A stretch of 64,000 nucleotides of DNA, from positions 6,389,947 through 6,453,946 of the forward strand of contig JAMKCF010000019.1 in the NCBI GenBank assembly GCA_023634235.1, in the 5' to 3' direction. This document shows positions 1 to 12,099 of this stretch, in pieces (position 1 is the stretch's first letter; each line of letters begins with the position of its first letter). The DNA comes from Pisaster brevispinus (taxonomy: Eukaryota > Echinodermata > Asteroidea > Forcipulatida > Asteriidae). The notes beneath the pieces were generated by a model, which saw nothing but the letters and a program-made list of their open reading frames with translations, did no database searches and had not been told where the DNA came from. A program made the position numbers and the translations under genes.

Positions 1-3000
1 ATCTCCCATAAATTCTTCTCCCTGCGTACACAAAAACAACAAATGTACAATAATCATAGTGAATATCAATTATCATGTCATATGCCAACTAAAAGTGCAT
101 TAAAAAACCTCCCAGGGTCAGCCCTTGGTCTTCCATTGTTATTTTAGTAGCTCATTGTCAAATATTGTTGACTGACCCATGCCAACATTCGGTATTTGGG
201 GTAGTATAAAATGGTAGTGAGTTGCGTGGTACTTAGCATTATGTCTGCTGGCTAGAAAATGTTGGTTACTGAGGCCCTGACCGAGACCCCATCCTGGGGA
301 TTGATGAACCACAGACGCAGATCTGAGCTCCTTTGATGCCGGCCTGATTAACTGTGTCTCAGTAAACCAGTCCTAACTGAACGATGAATTGGAGGACATC
401 CATGAACAAATTTGAGATTACCCTGAGACCAGTGGCAGACCTACCAAGATACTAAAAACTTGTTTTTAAAACTTGTACAACATTTATTTTGTATCAGGCA
501 GAGTTGGTAAGTCACCAAAACCAGATGACATTTATGTTATGTTAAATTAGTATGGAAAACAAGTGGCACTATTGTGCTGGTGTAAAATTACAGAGAATTT
601 TGGGCGGAATTTATGAGCAGTGTTAAATTAAAATGTGCAGCCTAAAAGCTAAAGTTGAGAAGGCAAATTGCGAATGTTGAACTTTTAATGTCATGGTCAT
701 GGTCAATGGTCATGCTTTTATCACACTCTGTGACATCTACTGGCTCGCTCTGCGACTGATAATGGCTCAGAAATCTACGTCATGAAATAATTAAATCTTT
801 GAAAATCAGTATCAAATCAAGGATGAGGGACCCTGGGTTGCTTTTAATGTGATTATACACAGGTAGTATACATGTAGGTCTTCATTTTTTTATTTCCATG
901 TGACGTTACATGACCTCTACTTCCGGTTGAATCTGGAAGTGTTTTGTATCTTTTTAAATTATTATTATTATTATTATCTTAAAAGTGGCAACTTTTTTGG
1001 AATTGCTTTCAACGATGTTGTAGAATGGCAAAGGTCTGGTTTAAAAGAATATGACCGATGATGTTGTAACATTTAAGAGCGCCCTCTAGCAGCAAGTTAA
1101 CAACAGTTCAAAATACAGTTTAACTAGTTGTCTTTGGCAAAGTTTATGAAAATTTTTTCAAAATTGTTGCACTTAATGACCTTCATACAGACAACTTATG
1201 TGTAAAGTTGTAAATTGATTAAGTTAAACCATTATTTGAAATGATGCTGATGAAGACCATTCATTACGTATCTTGAGAACAAAAATAAGCTGCAATCAAA
1301 TTTTATTTTGCATAAGGCTTGGAAGGTCATACATGGATAAAATATGGAGTGATGTCTTCAGAATGTCATTTCTGATGCACACGTTGTAGCTACACATGTA
1401 GTCTATGAATATTGACATTCAAATTGCACACAGTATACCTACATACAGTACAGTGTGCACGTATATTGAGCCCAGCTTGTCTTCGTATTGAACAGCCCCC
1501 TGTATGTGATACATGTTTGATACTCATGGAGGAAGACTGCACAGTTGCACACTGTGTTTGTATAGAATATTCTGATCATTTTAAAAGAGAGAAATATTCC
1601 TCTTAAAGAACTTAAAACAAGTAAACCTGAAAACAATTATTTTAAAACTTACTAAACAAACAAATTTGAAAACTAATTGTTATACAAGAATTATGGACAA
1701 ATGTTAGCAATTCACATACATTTGAAGGTTTTTACTAAGAATTTTAAGCTCATGATTTCCAACACGTTGATACACAACCCGTCAAAATGTTGTACCTCTT
1801 TAAATGGCAATTTTAGCTCATTAATTTATTATTGGATAAAAACGAAACCCCTTGTACTGTCCACTTGTGGCAATTCCGCAGATGGCATCCATGATGCATG
1901 ATAGAAGAGGCACACGATTTAAATGGACAAGGTACTTGTATCCCAATAAGCAACTTGATTGACAACATTTTCTGAAAAATTAGAAGAAAAATTAAACAAA
2001 ATCAATGCTTTGTCAAACACTGTCTTTAATACATGCAGGGACTCATAGCAGATATGGTGTAAGGTTCAACAATTAAAATAAAACGTTACAACTAAAAACA
2101 CTGCAATGCATCTCAATGGGTGGTTGGGGTGAGGTGAGGGGTGTACAGTATGCTTAAGGAATACCTTTAAGGACTCTGTACATGTAGGTAGCAGCAGTCA
2201 AAATTTCATGCCATGAGTGAGGGGGCTTTTTTTCTTGAAACTTTTATTCTCTGCACCTATTTACAATTAATTAGTACAAGTATAAACTGGTCAAGGAAAT
2301 ACCACTTTGACAAAATTTACAAGTTGTAAACAACAAATATGTGTACTTACAGTGATCAAGTGTCCCTCAACTCAACAACATCTCTGCCATAGTAGGCCCA
2401 ATACAGGAAATAAGCAATCTCCTGCACACCAGGGTGAGGAACATCTACAAACCAATCAGTAAGGGTAGGCACTGGCTTGCATTGTCCAAGTCCATCTCTA
2501 GTTTCACCATTTGGCTCTTGTCATCTACTTCCTTTGCAGCATGCAATTCACTATCGAAGATTATGGTACACATTGACCACTTTGCTATCAATAAGCAACA
2601 GTGCTTTAAGAGTATACCTCTTCTTCCTAAATAATAAATCCCTCTCGAGACCCACTGCTAACATTTTAGAGGCATTTCTTTTCAACTTCGCCTAAATAGT
2701 GCTATTTCCATTGCAGGTGAACAGTACATACTGAACAGTGGTATAAAACACCACTTCCACAAATGACGCCACACAAATTTATACGAGTAGGATGACGGAA
2801 TGGGGATTTTCGCAACACCCAAAGAAAATCAACGTTGAGTCATAGTTTGTTTTATAAATATAAAACATATTTATGGGGATGTGAAATGCATCAGTATTCA
2901 TTGAGCACTTGTAAATGAGTTTCAGAAAATATTACTTCTTCTTTGTTCTCATTCAAGTACTTCTTTAAGTAGAAAATTAATTAAATACACAATCTTCAAA

Positions 3001-4083
3001 ACCATCTCTACCAACAGTTTTTGTAATCATGGTTAGTAATTTGAAGACATCATGGTGAAACATGTTTTTGCCCATTGATGTTACTTTGAATTGTTAATAG
3101 TTCATGTCACTCCTTAGTTTTATTTTATTCCAAAAAGAATTGCGCACATATACTGCCCGGCAGACTTCAGAAGAGGGCAATTTAGATGTAAACAAATAGG
3201 CCTAGCACACCTATGTTGTATGGTCCCAAAACTGGACGGTAAAAATTAAAAACTACAACCTACTGTACATGTATGCATGTAATGTAAGTAACTTATTATG
3301 TTGCAAAATTGTAGAATATTGCATTTTTAGTTCGAATTTTTTTTATTCCGTAGCCCCAAAATGATCCCGATCAAAAATCATCTTTTTTTAATGTATTCTA
3401 TAATACCCAAAACACACCCAACTGCTACATCCATCCCTTCCCCTACCCTCACAACCAGCCCCTATATCCATAATCCAATACCCTACCTTTGTACCTATAC
3501 TCCCTTACCTATAACACATACTCCCTAACGTGACCTTATGGATCATGTTTGTGGGGTTCTGCTATTGTTGTTCTATTATTCCCAGAATTCTTCTGTGGGG
3601 CCCAAGTTGAACAAAGAAAAACTTTGTGGGGTCCATTGTTCAATTGTGTAAAAGACAAGCCCTCCAAATGTACACACTCTCCAACTGGATATCTTCATAT
3701 ATGGGGACCCTATTTTTCTCTTTTGTCTACACATGTAGGTCTCCAGTTTGAAAGTGTAGACCCTACTCTAACTAATTAAGGATATCCATAATTCATGTTC
3801 CTATATCTGAGCACTGTGACCTTGACATACATGTATGACCTGTTTGTTTACTTTAAAACATCTCAAGTTTTCAAGGGTAACTCTCCATCGAAGTTTCGTG
3901 AGAAAATATATACCGTAAGTTAATGATATGATGCGGAAAACATGTAAACATTCACCACTGTGACCTTGACCTTTCAAGGGTGACCCCCTCCCCCACCCAA
4001 GTTGCAAGTCCAAATGGCACTTCTAACTGTTGCAGTCAGGAAACATTTACCTATCTCACCACCATGACCTTGACATCCCAAAA
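1..4083. other. Non-coding stretch, no gene recognised
   Basis: No open frame here looks like a real protein. Visible landmarks are an ATT repeat near 960-977, a C-rich tract near 3417-3500, and a phrase reading gtgaccttgac repeated near 3819, 3959 and 4064, which points to an old dispersed repeat. If the host gene begins upstream of its first recognised exon, untranslated exons could lie here unseen. Confidence 0.6.
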
Positions 4084-5674
4084 CAGGGGTCGAAATTAAC
4101 TACATTTTCAAGGTAGCCCACAGGGCTAGTAAGTAACCCTGAATTTTTACTAGCCCTGAATAAATTTCAGTAGCCCTGGCTGGATTTTTGTTTCCTTCTG
4201 TATTGCATTGATTTGATTTGCTTTCATATACTAGCGCTGAGCTAACATTTATGTTGACAAAAACCAAACTATGACCATACCCTTTCATTGTAAAAAAGAT
4301 TAGAATAAAACAATAAAAAACAGTCTATTTGATTGTAGTTGATTTAGAAATCACTGTCATCCTCATCCTCATCAGCTGATGAGCTGATGGTCTCGGACCG
4401 GATCCATTGCCCATACGGCTTCTGGGTTGGTCACCTGTTTCGTTTTCCTCCCGCTATCCAAAGGGATTGCATCTGCTGGGTTATATGATTCAATTTCTTC
4501 TGCAGGGGTTTCCCTTAACTTTTTTTTCACTCGCCCGCCGGACGAGTCAACCAAAAATGTGGGTCGCCCACAGGTTTTTTTCATTCGCCCGTACGTATGC
4601 ATTGATGCACACAATTTTCGTAGCATAAAAAAAATACACCAAAAAAACACACACACACACACGGAAATTTGCGTTTAATTTCTTCCCTTAATAATCCTTT
4701 TTTCATCAACAACCATTTTCATGGGTTTGTGATTTGAGAATCGGTTTTATAGAACTTCTTTTGCAATGAAATCTTCATGTTAACGATCGATCGACGACGC
4801 ACGATGGAGAAAAAAATCAATGAACTTTGCCCTGCAACGCCCTCTATCGGCAAAAGTTGTCGATGCTTGAATAGCCTTAGACTGTTTCCCTGTCCTTATC
4901 CGCATGGATAAGGACAGGCACTGGGCCCAGCGATTTCATTGGATACAATGATTTAATTGGATAAACGTGCAGAGACGTAAGCGAATAGTCGCGACGTGTG
5001 AATGGATGGGAGGTCAAAGGTACATCTGCCAACATCCGGTCTGGCAGGTATCTGGCGTTATTCACGAGCTTCGAAGTGTGACGTCAGATGTTCGGGCTAG
5101 AATAGCCTTAACCCAACGCTGTGTATAGTACAGAATCCGCAGGCGTGCGCCACATTGTGCAGCAACTCTTTACTCGACTCGTGAACGTGTACAGAGTTGG
5201 AGGCTAGCCAAGCTTTCTTATGAATATAGTATTTTTTAACGGGCCACTCACAGCGTGCGGAATGTTGGTTAGGATGGACTTTGGACCTGCTGTTGTACTG
5301 TACAATACACCATGTGCTGTGTGCGTGCATGGACTACAGGCGGGCGAGCGAGCGAACGTTGTGGGGCCTGTGGATACTCGATACCATTACCCATGTGGTT
5401 ATGTGCGTGCGTGTTTTACTCATGAACGATCGTGATCGCGATCGCGATCGCGGACACATTATGATTAAATCTAGCAAATGTAAAGACTTGCCAAACCATT
5501 TTACGAACTTAAAAATAATCTCTCTTTGGGATTTTACCACTGTACCCCTCATTTATTGCGAAAAGGAACAATTTTTCCACTAGCCCGCCGGGCTACTAAA
5601 ACTGGGGGAAATGGTAGCCCGGCTGTCAATCTGGTAGTCCCGGGCTAGCGGGCTACTGGCAATTTCGACCCCTG
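4084..5674. mobile_element. Non-autonomous DNA element with CAGGGGTCGAAATT inverted ends
   Basis: The left end reads CAGGGGTCGAAATT and the right end is its exact reverse complement. Both sides carry CAAAA (4079-4083 and 5675-5679), so a 5-bp target duplication is possible. Beyond the ends, both sides carry many copies of a gggcta/tagccc word. The inside holds GATCGC hexamer repeats (about 5424-5455) and no transposase. CAGGGG ends are typical of hAT elements, but those normally make 8-bp duplications, so the superfamily is uncertain. Confidence 0.65.
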
Positions 5675-5679
5675 CAAAA

Positions 5680-7020
5680 CAATCCCAATTTTTATACAAG
5701 TCCATATGGCACTACTATTCTCAAGTTACGGTCCAAGTTACTGCAGGTGCACTCTATTAACTATAAAAAATAACTTACCCTTTCGGCATTTTGAACGGAA
5801 TGATTGTAGCTGGCAGCTGAAGCTAACAATTGACAGCACCAGGCCTCTTGTACTCTTTTAATTTTCTTGTTGGTTTACCCAAACAGTAATGTTTGTATCT
5901 GAAAACACACAAATAGTTCAACATTAACCTTTCTGAGACCAAGCATTTTTGTTAACTATCACTATATGCCAAGACATGCAGGAGTCATGGGCAAATGTCA
6001 TTGCAACCACTCTCTGCAGAGCAAGGTTTCCTTGATTACACAAGTCTCACATGTATTCAAAAATTCCTCGATTATGTTCTTATACTTGTTACATACAAAT
6101 AATACAATACAAACGGCATTTATGTACATGAACTACTATATCATCAAGATCACAGCGCTTTGACTATAAACTAAAAATACGATGAGCAAAAACAATAAAA
6201 AAAGGTGACTTTTTTTCATTGTGTGACAAGGCGAAATTTATTAAATTTTATTGAAAATCTTAAGTGATGCTGCCAAGTGCAAACGTACCGGGAGACTGTT
6301 CTAAACTGGAAAGCAACAAATGAAGATGACATAAAATCAGCAGCAGGTTTTAGAGTGAAAACAAATTGAGTTGGATAAGTCTGGTGATATCTGTTGAAGA
6401 ACAGTTGCCAGTGCATGCAGGCATGATGCCGGTGGGTATTGAGATAATACTACATAAAAGTGTTTAAAGTAAAAAATTCATTCAGGTAATTTTTAATCTC
6501 AAAGGTCCAGATTTCAAATGGACAGGGGACACTAATTGGTGAAACATGTCCTCCTGTTCCCCCTTAATTACAACACTGTTGCACAGCCCAATCTAGTGAG
6601 TATTAACAATCGGACAATCTGATGACATGGGGCATTGTCAAGGAAATGCCTGATGCGGGTGATGTTACAAAGGTGAGAAATAAACTGATTTTAACCAGTC
6701 ACTGCTGGAGATCTTCAAAATTGTTCCCTTCCAGTCTTATGGGACCATTTTAACAAAATTGTCGGAATAATTTTCCTTTACGAGTAGAGCCGGCACAAAG
6801 AAGCCATGACTTAACAAAGTCAAGAGAACAAAGATTCTGTTTGAAGCACCGGGATTTGTTGTTTGTCTTTCTAGATAATCCTATATTCACACACCATGAA
6901 CGCTGCCATTTTGGCCTATGACCAGAACCACGGTCGGAATCAGGTGAGGTTTGCGGTGACACCGTGTGTAAAAACTCTTTTGAGTAGTGGTGGTTCTCAG
7001 AAGAACCAGTGGTTTGACAA
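5680..7020. other. Non-coding stretch, nothing recognised
   Basis: I see no coding exon, RNA gene or clear repeat boundary here. Short open frames lack codon structure and recognisable motifs. Confidence 0.5.
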
Positions 7021-7027
7021 CCCGACG

Positions 7028-7057
7028 TTTCGATCAGTATGCTCTGATCGTCTTCAG
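7028..7057 (-). ncRNA. Hammerhead-ribozyme-like core
   Basis: On the minus strand the sequence reads CTGAAGA, one C, a 6-bp stem GATCAG/CTGATC with a 6-base loop, then GAAA. This is the order of the hammerhead catalytic core (CUGANGA, stem II, GAAA). One extra base between the core and stem II is atypical, and I could not fit a convincing stem I or III. Penelope-like elements are known to carry hammerheads, and a Penelope-like fragment lies on the same strand at 10.9-11.8 kb. Confidence 0.3.
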
Positions 7058-7070
7058 GAGAATGCTAGCT

Positions 7071-7217
7071 GGGCTCGATTTCACAAAGAGTTAAGATTGA
7101 TCTTAACTCCAAATCACTCCTAATTGCTAAGCAAAGTGTGATGTCACAATACAAATCGCTTGGTGATACTGACAACTCATCTTAAGATGAATCTTAGTGC
7201 TTTGTGAAATCGACCCC
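7071..7217. mobile_element. Short palindromic MITE
   Basis: The ends are inverted copies: TCGATTTCACAAAG at the left and CTTTGTGAAATCGA at the right, extended by GGG(C) and CCCC. Inside, AAGATTGATCTTAA and TTAAGATGAATCTT continue the palindrome. At 147 bp with no coding capacity it fits a miniature inverted-repeat element. Confidence 0.65.
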
Positions 7218-7968
7218 TGGACTCTGTTGCTGGGATGCTGCTGAAGAGATTTAGTCCATTGGGCGTGCAGTGAAAAGGTGTTTACATGGTTTAGAAATTG
7301 AATTTTGTGGTGCACCTGATGCATGATCATGGAAACAGTTTTAACTAATAGATAAAAACATGTGGATTGCTAATATATAAATTCACAATCGTGAATTTTG
7401 CCAGTTAGGCAAATATTTGCATTTTAATTAAGCAATATGAAAAGAGCACCAATTTTTAGATAACTGTGTAAATTTTAATGGAGAATTTTTGTAAAAAAGC
7501 ATTTGTCATGAATGGGCTGTCTTTTTATGTTTTCCAAAGGCATGAAAGGCCAAAGGCCAAATATTTGATATTTAAAAAGATAATTATTATTTATTCAAAT
7601 ACTTTAAAAGACCATCTAAAGATTTCAAAATTTTCCAGGTCATACTAGAGTACTTCTTTTGAGACCCCCCCCCCAATGTTGCACGTTATTTCAATATTTT
7701 AATATACTCTTTATGAGAATGAAAATGTTGAAAATTTTTGGGACGGCCCCTTGATCTTTATTAATATCCTTATAATTACTAAGTTACTTAAATAAAGGAT
7801 GTGCAAAACAAAATTATCTTCTGTATGACATTTTTGTGTTACTCTGTCATGGTCATGGTCAACCCTTTTCAGGCTTTTCCATCCTATTTTGATATATAAT
7901 AAAACATACTCCATGTCCTACATGACAAAGTCACTTGGCTCAAACCATATCAGTTCCCTTGGGAGTTT
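7218..7968. other. Non-coding stretch
   Basis: AT-rich sequence with no gene. A C9 homopolymer lies near 7667-7675, and a tcatggtcatggtca phrase near 7848 also occurs near 694-710. Confidence 0.5.
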
Positions 7969-9299
7969 CAGTGTTGTAACCAAGTCATCTTTGCTCAAGT
8001 CAAGTCAAGTCGCAAGTCATCTTTGTCAAGTCAAGTCACAAGTCACATAATGTCCCGAAATAAGCCCACTCCCAAGATGTTGTGACAAACCTATGTGGCA
8101 CTCTGGATTATATCAAAAGAGGCATACGAGGAGGTTTTGACAGCTGTTGTGGCTTTATCCTGTTTTATTCTGTGAAAGAACTTAAAGAAGATGAAGAGAA
8201 GTTACATGTCGATGTGGCTTCGTCTTAGATGCAGAGAATAATGGCTAATAATGGATAAGATAATATTTACACACTACTACACTAGTACTGGGGGAACCAA
8301 TCTATCAAAGAAATAGGCCATAAACGATTGATTAATTTCAATAAATAAGCTACCAATACCAGTGACTTGGAACAACGAAACTTTAAAAAATTCCAAGCTC
8401 CAAAAGATGTTTAGTTAACAACGTAAACATAACCGAGAGTTACTAAAGTTGTACCTCAACTGACTTAGATATTTAAAGATTGGAAACAATAACCCAAAGG
8501 AAATAAGTACTTATATAGCCTAAACCTTCGTCTCACTTCTACCACAAAAATCACTAGTACTACCGTATACCTTTAGTTTAGCATTGGAAATTACACAATT
8601 GTCCAAACTCTATAAAGCTAAATTCATGTATGGAAGAAGATACAATTATTGATTACTAGTCTAGATTTTTCTAAACAGTGACAGCAATGAAAAATAATGA
8701 AAGGTTGACAAAGAGAAATTACATGTCGATGTGGCTTCGTCTTAGACACAGAGAATAATGGCTATGGGGTCGCCGATGGTGGCGCCCGGCGATATGAATA
8801 TACATTAAAAAGGAAAATTTAGTGTCTACAATAAAGAAAATTATTTGGGGTGGTATTACTTTAAATACCTGTCACATTTTTACAATCAAAAACATGTAAA
8901 AAAGCAGTTGACGATAATAAATTTAATCCATAAATCATGCACCCAACATTCTGCATATCTGTGTAGATTTATCATTCGGCCTTATGACATGTGACAAAAA
9001 CACTCAAAAATATCGGGATGTTGGCAGAGGCATTATCGCTGAAGACTCGATTTTGCCACATTTATTTTAAACAATAATAGCAATGTCGTAAACTAAAAAT
9101 TTATTCAAGTAAATTTTCAACTCTCAAACCATTTTTGCGCAAGCCAAGTAAAGTCTCTAGTCATCTTCCCCCAAGTCAAGTCAAGTCACAAGTAATTTTT
9201 CTCCAAGTCAAGTCAAATCGCAAGTCAATGAAATTGGCGACTCGAGTATGAATTGAGTACGACTCGAGTCCAAGTCAGCGACTTGAGTCAACAACACTG
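7969..9299. mobile_element. hAT-like non-autonomous element rich in AAGTC repeats
   Basis: The left end reads CAGTGTTGTAACCAAGTC and the reverse complement of the right end reads CAGTGTTGTTGACTCAAGTC, so the ends match after a small gap. Both borders are packed with caagtcaagtc repeats. CAGTGTTG ends are typical of hAT elements. There is no transposase, and no clean 8-bp duplication flanks it (gggagttt left, atacagtc right), so the ends may have drifted. An internal segment of about 45 bp (atgtcgatgtggcttcgtct and neighbours) occurs twice, near 8200-8255 and 8710-8766. Confidence 0.6.
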
Positions 9300-10090
9300 A
9301 TACAGTCTGTGCTGCCAAGTATGTAGCGCATCAAGCTATATCACTCACTTGAACAACTACTTGTATGTCAACATGTACCAATTTATCCCTGGGTAATGAG
9401 AAGAAGTGTCTTGCTCAAGGACACAAGTTTCATGACCGGAATTCAAACTCACATCACGGTTGACTTAGCCATCAGAATTAAATCTGATGCAATACTTGGG
9501 CCGCGATACTTGGTTTTGGCTAAATTAGTGTTGAACCTTTAGCACTTTAAAATAAAAAACTTTTTACTGGTACATGGGGAAAAAAAGATAATCTTTTAGT
9601 TAAAGATAAAGAATAAATGCCCTTTTTTGTTTCCGTAGTGTCCTTTTGAGTTTGTCACATTAAAAAAATCTAGACATACTTTGTTTACGGAAACATTTAT
9701 CCAAAGAAGAAGAAAACTAGCCTTTTCACTTGTGCATACAAACAAACAATCAAACAAGTTTTTGGTTTTTATAGATGATTTAACTTGTAGGAATAACAAA
9801 TCTACATGTACAATGGTTTTTTCAAAGAATATTTTGCCACAGTATAAAATCTGTTTGTGACATATTCTTAAAAAAAATATAAAAAGTCTCTTTTTGAATT
9901 AATGATGAATGTTATCTATATTATTTCTTTTATTTAAATGGAGTTTAGGTTGACCACCTGTGTACCTGTATGCAATACATACTCACTTCATACACATGGA
10001 AGATGCATTATCTAAATTTGAATTGTGATTTGCCTATTTATTCTTCATCTTCACTATTGTACTCATCACTTTCATTCATTGGAGCTTCAG
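9300..10090. other. Non-coding stretch with a possible SINE scrap
   Basis: Near 9395-9470 the words gtgtcttgctcaaggacac and gaccggaattcaaactcac resemble the reverse strand of a tRNA-derived SINE. The match is too short to define a boundary. No coding exon is seen. Confidence 0.35.
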
Positions 10091-10101
10091 GTTTTACACT
10101 T

Positions 10102-10440
10102 TCACAGTTTGTGCAGTTTGTGCAAGTCTGTGGAAGGTAGCTCTTTGTCCAAACAACTACGCTTGCCTTGACTACTTCTGCTTTTTTTGCATGAGCAATG
10201 TACAAATTGTAAAATGCTGTCAGGTGTTGGAGTAGGTTCATCCAGTGGACACTGATGCCTCTTCCGTGGAGAGATGGTACATCTGGACATTGTTCAAAGG
10301 CACGCTTGTTTGTAGATTGCAGCTTGGTAGTTAGCACACTTACATGTACTGTGATTGCTTTGAAAGTGCATCTTTGTTCAGTGGTATTGCCAGCTCATCA
10401 AGTGTACCCATTCGAAAGAGGTTATATTATGTAATTTTAA
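10102..10440 (-). pseudogene. Decayed C-terminus of a CXC-domain (tesmin/TSO1-type) ORF
   Basis: Read across frames on the minus strand, this segment gives SKQSQYM, then a YQAAI-like stretch, then PTPDSILQFVHCSCKKS, and a stretch in which several expected cysteines have become serine, ending near DKELPSTDLHKLHK. The pattern matches the cysteine-rich CXC tail of repeat-associated ORFs common in marine invertebrate genomes, where it normally continues CSC...LPCTDLCKC. Frame changes and lost cysteines mark it as a remnant. A competing frame on the same strand (10038-10337) ends in an acidic tail and may be chance. The family call is from memory of the pattern and is moderate at best. Confidence 0.4.
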
Positions 10441-10910
10441 GAAATACATGAACAAAATGTAAACACTAGCTTTAAAAAAAATTAATTCCCTGTTTAAATT
10501 ATTATTTTAAGTTTTATTGGAAATTGTAGATAAATGATGGCGCTGTCCAATTCAGTGACACTTTATGACTGTTGACTTGAAAGCCATAAAATTGCAAAAA
10601 AGTTTTTACAAGTTTTATGGGTGGGGGCCGTATCTATGTATTACATTCGCAGTGTTTGTCATTTTGACAGGAGAATGTGGTGGGCGAATATATTAAGGGT
10701 GACCGAAGGAGCCATTTTGACGATTGCGTCATTAAAGATGTGGGTGGTGGGGGGAGACCGCGAGGATATTTTTGCAGATCCTCTTCTTAGCAATAACATG
10801 TTTTCATGCCTCAATTTCGGGCAATCTTCAGTTGTGGGTGTGGGTGATTCATAATGAACCTGTAGGTCTCAGGTCTCGTGAGAGACAAGTTTTGGTTTAT
10901 TCGCTGTGGT
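10441..10910. other. Non-coding stretch
   Basis: No gene or repeat boundary recognised. Confidence 0.4.
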
Positions 10911-11810
10911 TCAGGGTGATGGTTGCGAGTTTGTGAGAGTGAAATCCTGATCATAGGTGAATTGTTCCTCTAGCAAGGAAATTAGGATGTTAAGCGTTTC
11001 ATCTGGATCATCAATAAATCCCGAATCTTGTGGGATGTGATTGAGCTGTTGAGAGGGTGAGTCGGTTGGACTCTGGTTTAGTTTAGCTCTAATCAACTTT
11101 TCCCTTATGTTTTGGTCTTTTCTGAATGCAATGAATGGAGGTTCAGGGAAGATCCTCGAGAGTGTGTCGTTGCATTATATTAAAGACCAGTGTTTATTGA
11201 TCGCTTTGTTTAGGTCACCATGGTTGATGTACGGATTATATGTCGTACTTAAGACGAGCGGGGTTGTGCTTTTCTGTTTTTGTGGTTGTTTATGAATCAG
11301 TTTTGATCGTTCACTGTGTGGTACTTTCCCAACGTTTTTGTTTATTTTCGAAATATTATAACCTCTTGTTATTAGTTTTTCGGAGAAATTGTTGACTTTG
11401 ATCAAGAAATCATCTTCGTTGTTTGTGTTTCGAGCATATCGGAGTGTTTCTCCATATATGAAAGCTTTGAACACATGTGGGGGGTGTGATGATGTTTTGT
11501 GTAGGTATTGGTAGGTTTCAGTGGGTTTGGTATAGACTTTTGTGACAAGAATACCAATTTCCTTGAACCTTGTACCTTTGAAGATCGTTAAGTCAAGATA
11601 GTTGATGGAAGTATCTGATGCCTCAAAAGTAAATTTGAGGGTCGGGTGTAGTTGATTCATGGTTTGGATGAGGCTCTTGAAGTTTTCAAGAGTGCTGTCA
11701 TAGAGGACAAGGATGGCATCTCTATAGCGCCACCATGTTAGGATGTGATCAGCTTTTTCAAGGATTTGTTTTTCCAGATTGTGTAGTGTGATATCACAAA
11801 TTATGACCAC
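10911..11810 (-). pseudogene. Penelope-like reverse transcriptase, C-terminal fragment
   Basis: A 211-codon open frame (11810 to 11175) carries the order seen in the back half of Penelope-type RTs: WWRYRDAI, a KFTFEAS...INYLDLTIFKG stretch, VYTKPTETYQYLH, GETLRYARN, and ITRGYNI. A frame change near 11175 follows, after which PEPPFIAFRKDQNIREKLIRAKL continues in another frame; that RAKL-type ending is normal for these RTs. A short tail runs to a stop at 10911. The catalytic YADD region would lie upstream and is not seen, and no GIY-YIG endonuclease follows. It is a dead, 5'-truncated copy. A DIRS-like or other RT cannot be fully excluded. Confidence 0.65.
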
Positions 11811-12099
11811 TTATATGCATCACTACATTAATTGCTCCTGCTGCATATAGGCCAGACTAGTTCAGTATGTCCCTCAATCCAGCATAAATCTGCTGTCCTA
11901 TACAGCTGAGAAAGGACATGCATGTGTGAAATACACATTACCTCAAAACCGACCTCTTCATGAGATTTTCTTCTTTCCATGTGATTTGCTGGGCTTTAGC
12001 ATAGATGGCTTGGTCAAAACCAATCACAATTTCGTCTAACTGCAGTTTGTCAGCACACTGAAACTTCTCTTGAGTATTGTATAGACAGTACCTTAATCG

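Noticed and set aside
10038..10337. 99-codon minus-strand frame with acidic tail
   Set aside because: The neighbouring frame carries the CXC-like cysteine pattern; this one is more likely its shadow, although a frameshifted mixture is possible.
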